Assembly (NCBI GenBank): GCA_946495905.1
Contig: CAMMEP010000004.1
Location: 1-33,453 of the forward strand
Source: an uncultured Clostridium sp.
GTDB taxonomy: Bacteria; Bacillota; Clostridia; TANB77; CAG-508
Reading direction: 5' to 3'
DNA: 33,453 nucleotides
The notes below the pieces were generated by a model that worked only from the letters and a program-made list of their open reading frames with translations, was not told the origin of the DNA and searched no databases. Each line of letters starts with the position of its first letter. The first letter of the stretch is position 1. The position numbers were made by a program, and so were the translations under genes. Of this stretch, positions 29,890-33,453 are shown piece by piece.

Positions 29890-30033
29890 TGTCGTAGCAA
29901 TGCCTATTTTAATTTTATGTTTCCGGCCCCCAACATCGTACAAACTGTAACAGCTTCGCTTAACAGTTTGTAAACTTGTCGGTCCCCACCTTAAGCACTA
30001 CAACATAAAATTAAAATAGGCATTGCTACGACA
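29890..30033. repeat. Long foldback repeat, copy B
   Basis: Arms gtcgtagcaatgcctattttaattttatgtt (29891-29921) / reverse complement 30002-30032, 31 bp perfect plus one outer T-A pair; core 29923-29998. Confidence 0.96.
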
Positions 30034-30427
30034 AAAAGCAACCGTGAATAATAACAAACAATTTAAGTAACGAAAAAAATTAAAAAAACTCTTGCAAAAA
30101 TAAAGCTGTTAGTATAGAATAAAAATATACTTAAAGCATAAAATGACAAAGTACAAGGAGGTAGAATTAATTTAAAGAAAAATATAGTGATATTCTTTGA
30201 AACGAAAAAGTATTAATAATACCAAAAGTACTTTGGAGTTTTAAAAATTTAAGTAAAAACAAACAGAAAAAATGACAGAAAGATGAATAAAACAGAAAGG
30301 AACAGAGCATAATAGGAGAAAAAGTAATTATTTATAAATTCGTATTTAAAGTTTCTTCTTAGTAGTACATAAATATGAATAAAATATGAATAATTACTAA
30401 AAAACGAAGGAGAGGAGAAAAATAGAA

Positions 30428-31726
30428 ATGGAGAAATTAAAGAAATTTCAAAGAATGTCACAAGAAAAAGGTATTACATTGGTGGCACTTGTTATCACAA
30501 TAATAATATTAATCATCTTAGCCACAGTAGCAATAAATTTTGCATTTGGGAATAATGGATTAATACAAAGAGCAGAAGATGCAAGAGATTATTACGCAAA
30601 TGATACCTCGTACACAGATGAATCCATAACAAATGTGGAAAGTTATTTAGATGAAATTATAAATGGAGTAGGAAGCGGAAATGGTGGTTCTGGTGATGGA
30701 GATGGAATGCCAGAGATACCAATGTCAGAAGCAAAAGGACAAGAAGAAGGATTTTCAGAAAAAACAATAGTAGTGGATAATCAAAATAATAAAATAACAG
30801 TCCCAGAAGGATTTAAAATAGCGGATGATTCAGGAGATACCGTGCAGCAAGGAATCGTAATAGAGGATGTTTCGGCTTCAAATGACTCAGCAGTACAAGG
30901 AAGTCAATATGTGTGGATACCAGTAGGAAGTTTTACAAATGATGCTGGAGAGACAAAAGAAGTAACATTAGGGAGATATACATTTAGTACAACAGATGGG
31001 ACTCCAACTCTAGTGCAAGATGCAGCAAATTATACAGACCAATCGGATAGTGTTGTAATAGATTCAGATTATAAAGAATTAGTAGATTATCGAGAAGGAG
31101 TAGCAAGTAGTGGATTGGATGGAGAAAATGCTACAGCAAAAGATTTAGCAGGATTTTTGAATAGTGCAAGAGAAAATGGAGGATATTATATAGGAAGATA
31201 TGAAGCTAGCTTCGCAAGTGGAAGTAGTGTAGCAGATTATAAAGCTGCATCAAAAATTTCAACAGCATATAGAACTTCAAGTGATGGAAGTATGTCATAT
31301 AGTGAAGGAACATTGTGGAATTATATAACAGAATTAGATGCATCAAAAGTTGCAATAAATACTTATGAAGATAGCGCAAGTGTAACTAGTGATTTAATGA
31401 ATAGTTATGCATGGGATACAGCAATTGTGTATATACAACAAGCTGGAAATGACAATTATGCAAATCAATCTGGAAGGTCGATTAATAGTAGTTTAGCAAA
31501 TACAGGAACAAATGGAGATGAAGTATGTAAAATAAATGATATGGCTTCAAATGTAAGAGAGTGGACTACAGAATACTCTAGTTACGCGTATAGCAGTAAT
31601 GCTTACCCTTGCGTGATTAGGGGAGGTTATTACTACAATAGCCGTAGTTACACGGCTTACCGTAACCACGTCATTGCGACTATTGCTGGCGACTACGTCG
31701 GTTTTCGCCTCAGCTTGTATTTGTAG
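30428..31726 (+). CDS. Putative DGR target: pilin-like N-terminus, FGE-sulfatase/C-type-lectin-fold C-terminus
   Basis: KGITLVALVITIIILIILATVAINFAFG; YVWIPVGSF...NDMASNVREWTTEY...VIRGGYYYNSRSYTAYRNHVIATIAGDYVGFRLSLYL. Confidence 0.88.
   Translation: MEKLKKFQRMSQEKGITLVALVITIIILIILATVAINFAFGNNGLIQRAEDARDYYANDTSYTDESITNVESYLDEIINGVGSGNGGSGDGDGMPEIPMSEAKGQEEGFSEKTIVVDNQNNKITVPEGFKIADDSGDTVQQGIVIEDVSASNDSAVQGSQYVWIPVGSFTNDAGETKEVTLGRYTFSTTDGTPTLVQDAANYTDQSDSVVIDSDYKELVDYREGVASSGLDGENATAKDLAGFLNSARENGGYYIGRYEASFASGSSVADYKAASKISTAYRTSSDGSMSYSEGTLWNYITELDASKVAINTYEDSASVTSDLMNSYAWDTAIVYIQQAGNDNYANQSGRSINSSLANTGTNGDEVCKINDMASNVREWTTEYSSYAYSSNAYPCVIRGGYYYNSRSYTAYRNHVIATIAGDYVGFRLSLYL
31574..31716 (+). 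other. Candidate DGR variable region (VR) ending in an IMH-like segment
   Basis: Abrupt change in composition and codon use (TAC, CGT, CGC, AGC, GTC) from an AGA/GGA/A-rich gene; located at the 3' end of the CLec-like domain; boundaries approximate without TR. Confidence 0.75.
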
Positions 31727-31799
31727 GTCTGAAAGCTGATAGAGAGAATAGAGTAATTAAATAAGTGAATAATAATGAAAAAGTAGATGTATTAGGACA

Positions 31800-31904
31800 T
31801 ACGTCTAGCGAACGAGAGTACGCTAGCAAGAGGAAAATTTTAGACGTACAAGAACATGGAAAATGAAATTTTACATGTTCTTGCAAGGAGAAAATTTTCC
31901 TCTT
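31800..31904. repeat. Nested inverted-repeat array downstream of the DGR target
   Basis: tacgtcta/tagacgta (31800-31807/31841-31848); ctagcg/cgctag (31805-31810/31821-31826); aagaggaaaatttt/aaaattttcctctt (31828-31841/31891-31904); caagaacatg/catgttcttg (31849-31858/31874-31883). Confidence 0.9.
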
Positions 31905-31950
31905 ACAGGAGCGCATGGCGCCAGCCTCCTTACAGGAGCGCATGGCGCCA
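31902..31950 (+). repeat. Tandem 22-nt repeat cttacaggagcgcatggcgcca x2 (27-nt period)
   Basis: 31902-31923 and 31929-31950 identical. Confidence 0.95.
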
Positions 31951-32061
31951 TTACTGCGTTTCAGAGTTTTTTTAGAGAAAGTTGTGCAAAATTAAAATAT
32001 TAAATATTAAGTCAAAGAAGTAATGGTGCCACCGCTAAAAATATATTAGGTGGTGATAGAA

Positions 32062-32499
32062 ATGGCATTTAGCCAAATGTTAGAAATATTAAAGGAAAAA
32101 GAAAAAGGAGCAGTTGTATTCGTTAAACTAGGTACATTTTATATAGCAGTAGGAGAAGATGCAGTATTAATGCATAAAAAATTGAACTTAAACTGTACAT
32201 GCTTCAAAATGAATGTCTGTAAAGTAGGATTTCCAGCTGTTTCACTAAATAAATATGTAGAAAAATTAAATAAAATGAAATATGCCTATGTAATTTATGA
32301 TTTTGATTCAGAAAAAATAGAATTAAAAGAAATAATACGTAAAAAAGGAAAATACAATAATGAAAAAGAAAGAACCATTAATTGCCTTCTATGTAGTGGA
32401 GATGTAAATAAAAGATATGCTAAACCAGATAAGTATGCATTAGCATTAACAAAAATGTTAGAAGAAGAACGAAAACAAAATAATATAAAAGATAAGTAG
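32062..32499 (+). CDS. MutS domain I-like small protein (DGR-associated)
   Basis: GAVVFVKLGTFYIAVGEDAVLMHKKLNLNCTC...KVGFPAVSLNKYVEKLNKMKYAYVIYDF aligns by eye to MutS [30 protein letters not shown]...[28 protein letters not shown]. Confidence 0.75.
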   Translation: MAFSQMLEILKEKEKGAVVFVKLGTFYIAVGEDAVLMHKKLNLNCTCFKMNVCKVGFPAVSLNKYVEKLNKMKYAYVIYDFDSEKIELKEIIRKKGKYNNEKERTINCLLCSGDVNKRYAKPDKYALALTKMLEEERKQNNIKDK

Positions 32500-32512
32500 T
32501 GAGGAAAATAGA

Positions 32513-32869
32513 ATGAGACAAGAAGAAGTACTTATCCTAATACCAAAGATAGAAAAATACATAGAATATATGTTAAATGTAATATTAAAAATTCCACGAA
32601 CAGAGAAGTTTAATATAGGTAATGAATATAAAGTAAGTATGTATCGATTATTAGCAAATGCAGTCTATATTAACAAAATAGAAAATAGAATTAGTTATTT
32701 AAATACAATAGATGCAGAGCTTGTATTAGAAAGAATCTATTTACGAATCATGTTAAAAAACAGATGGATAGATGAAAAAAAGTTTAAAGTAGCAATGGAA
32801 TTAATCTATGAAATAGGAAAAATAGTAGGAGGACTAATTAAGTATTATGCCAAAAACAATAAGAAATGA
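32513..32869 (+). CDS. avd: DGR accessory variability determinant (Avd)-like four-helix protein
   Basis: 118 aa, all-helical, IPRTEKFNIGNEYKVSMYRLLANAV; overlaps RT start by 23 nt. Confidence 0.85.
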   Translation: MRQEEVLILIPKIEKYIEYMLNVILKIPRTEKFNIGNEYKVSMYRLLANAVYINKIENRISYLNTIDAELVLERIYLRIMLKNRWIDEKKFKVAMELIYEIGKIVGGLIKYYAKNNKK

Positions 32870-33425
32870 ATTTGATAAAAAACTATCCTATGAAAGTTTA
32901 ATGCAAGCACATAAATTAAGTAGAAAAGGAAAAGGGTATCGAAAAGAAATAATAATTTTTAACCTAAAACAAGAAGAATACATTATGTGGTTATATGAAA
33001 AATTAAAAAATGGAACATATAAACATAGTGGTTATACTGTATTTTATGTAACAGAACCAAAACTAAGGAAAATAGAAAAGAGCATCTATCTAGATAGAAT
33101 AGTACATAGATGGGTTGTGGATAATTTTTTAGAGCCATACTTTGTACCAACTTTTATCGATACAAGTTATGCATGCTTAAAAAATAGAGGAATGCATAAA
33201 GCATGTTTGGATGTGCAAAGTACCATGAGGCATTTAACAAAAACATGGAAAGATTACTATATATTAAAAATGGATGTAAGAAAATACTTTCAAAACATAG
33301 ATAAGGATATATTGTATAAAATATTAGCAAGAAAAATACAAGATAATAAATTACTATGGTTATTAAAGGAAATAATCTATTCTAATGAAGGTAAGAAAGG
33401 ACTAGCTATAGGTTATAGCAATTAA
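32847..33425 (+). pseudogene. DGR-type reverse transcriptase, N-terminal part only (stops before YxDD)
   Basis: KLRKIEKSIYLDRIVHRWVVDNFLEPYFVPTFIDTSYACLKNRGMHKA; YYILKMDVRKYFQNIDKDIL; GKKGLAIGYSN then stop. Confidence 0.85.
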
Positions 33426-33453
33426 AATATTATAGAAAGTATTATGTAGAAAT

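Noticed and set aside
31902-31950. Two-unit repeat considered as a CRISPR array
   Set aside because: Only two units with a 5-nt spacer; no cas genes in window
32847-33425. RT considered as a group II intron or retron RT
   Set aside because: Adjacent Avd-like gene, FGE/CLec target and aberrant 3' region fit a DGR better; no intron RNA domain V or maturase-type domain seen, although the truncated end limits certainty

Overview
AT-rich Firmicutes/Clostridia-type chromosomal segment. Most of it is ordinary core gene content: fhs, sleB, miaB, mutS, a uridine-kinase-family protein, an RNHCP protein, U32 peptidase, yqeG, prepilin peptidase, an M24 peptidase, efp, GtrA, tRNA-Trp, ssrA, a GT4 glycosyltransferase, YlbF, an AAA/DUF4143 ATPase, recJ, relA/spoT, hisS and spoIIP. 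Two things stand out. (1) The right end (about 30.4-33.4 kb) is a diversity-generating retroelement (DGR)-like cassette. It has a pilin-like N-terminal, FGE/C-type-lectin-fold target with a compositionally aberrant 3' variable region, a small MutS-domain-I-like ORF, an Avd-like protein and a reverse transcriptase. The RT ORF stops before the catalytic YxDD motif, and no template repeat is visible in the window. A dense nested hairpin array lies between target and accessory genes. (2) There are intergenic 'foldback' repeats with a shared core (a long family ending CCGGCCCCCAAC...GGTCCCCACCTTAAGCAC, and a short family GGGGACRGGC). Each copy sits inside its own locus-specific inverted repeat, with near-perfect arms up to 31-32 bp that differ between copies. 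Two genes (U32 and M23 peptidases) carry apparent single-base frameshifts. All calls come from reading the sequence and the supplied ORFs; no database search was run.
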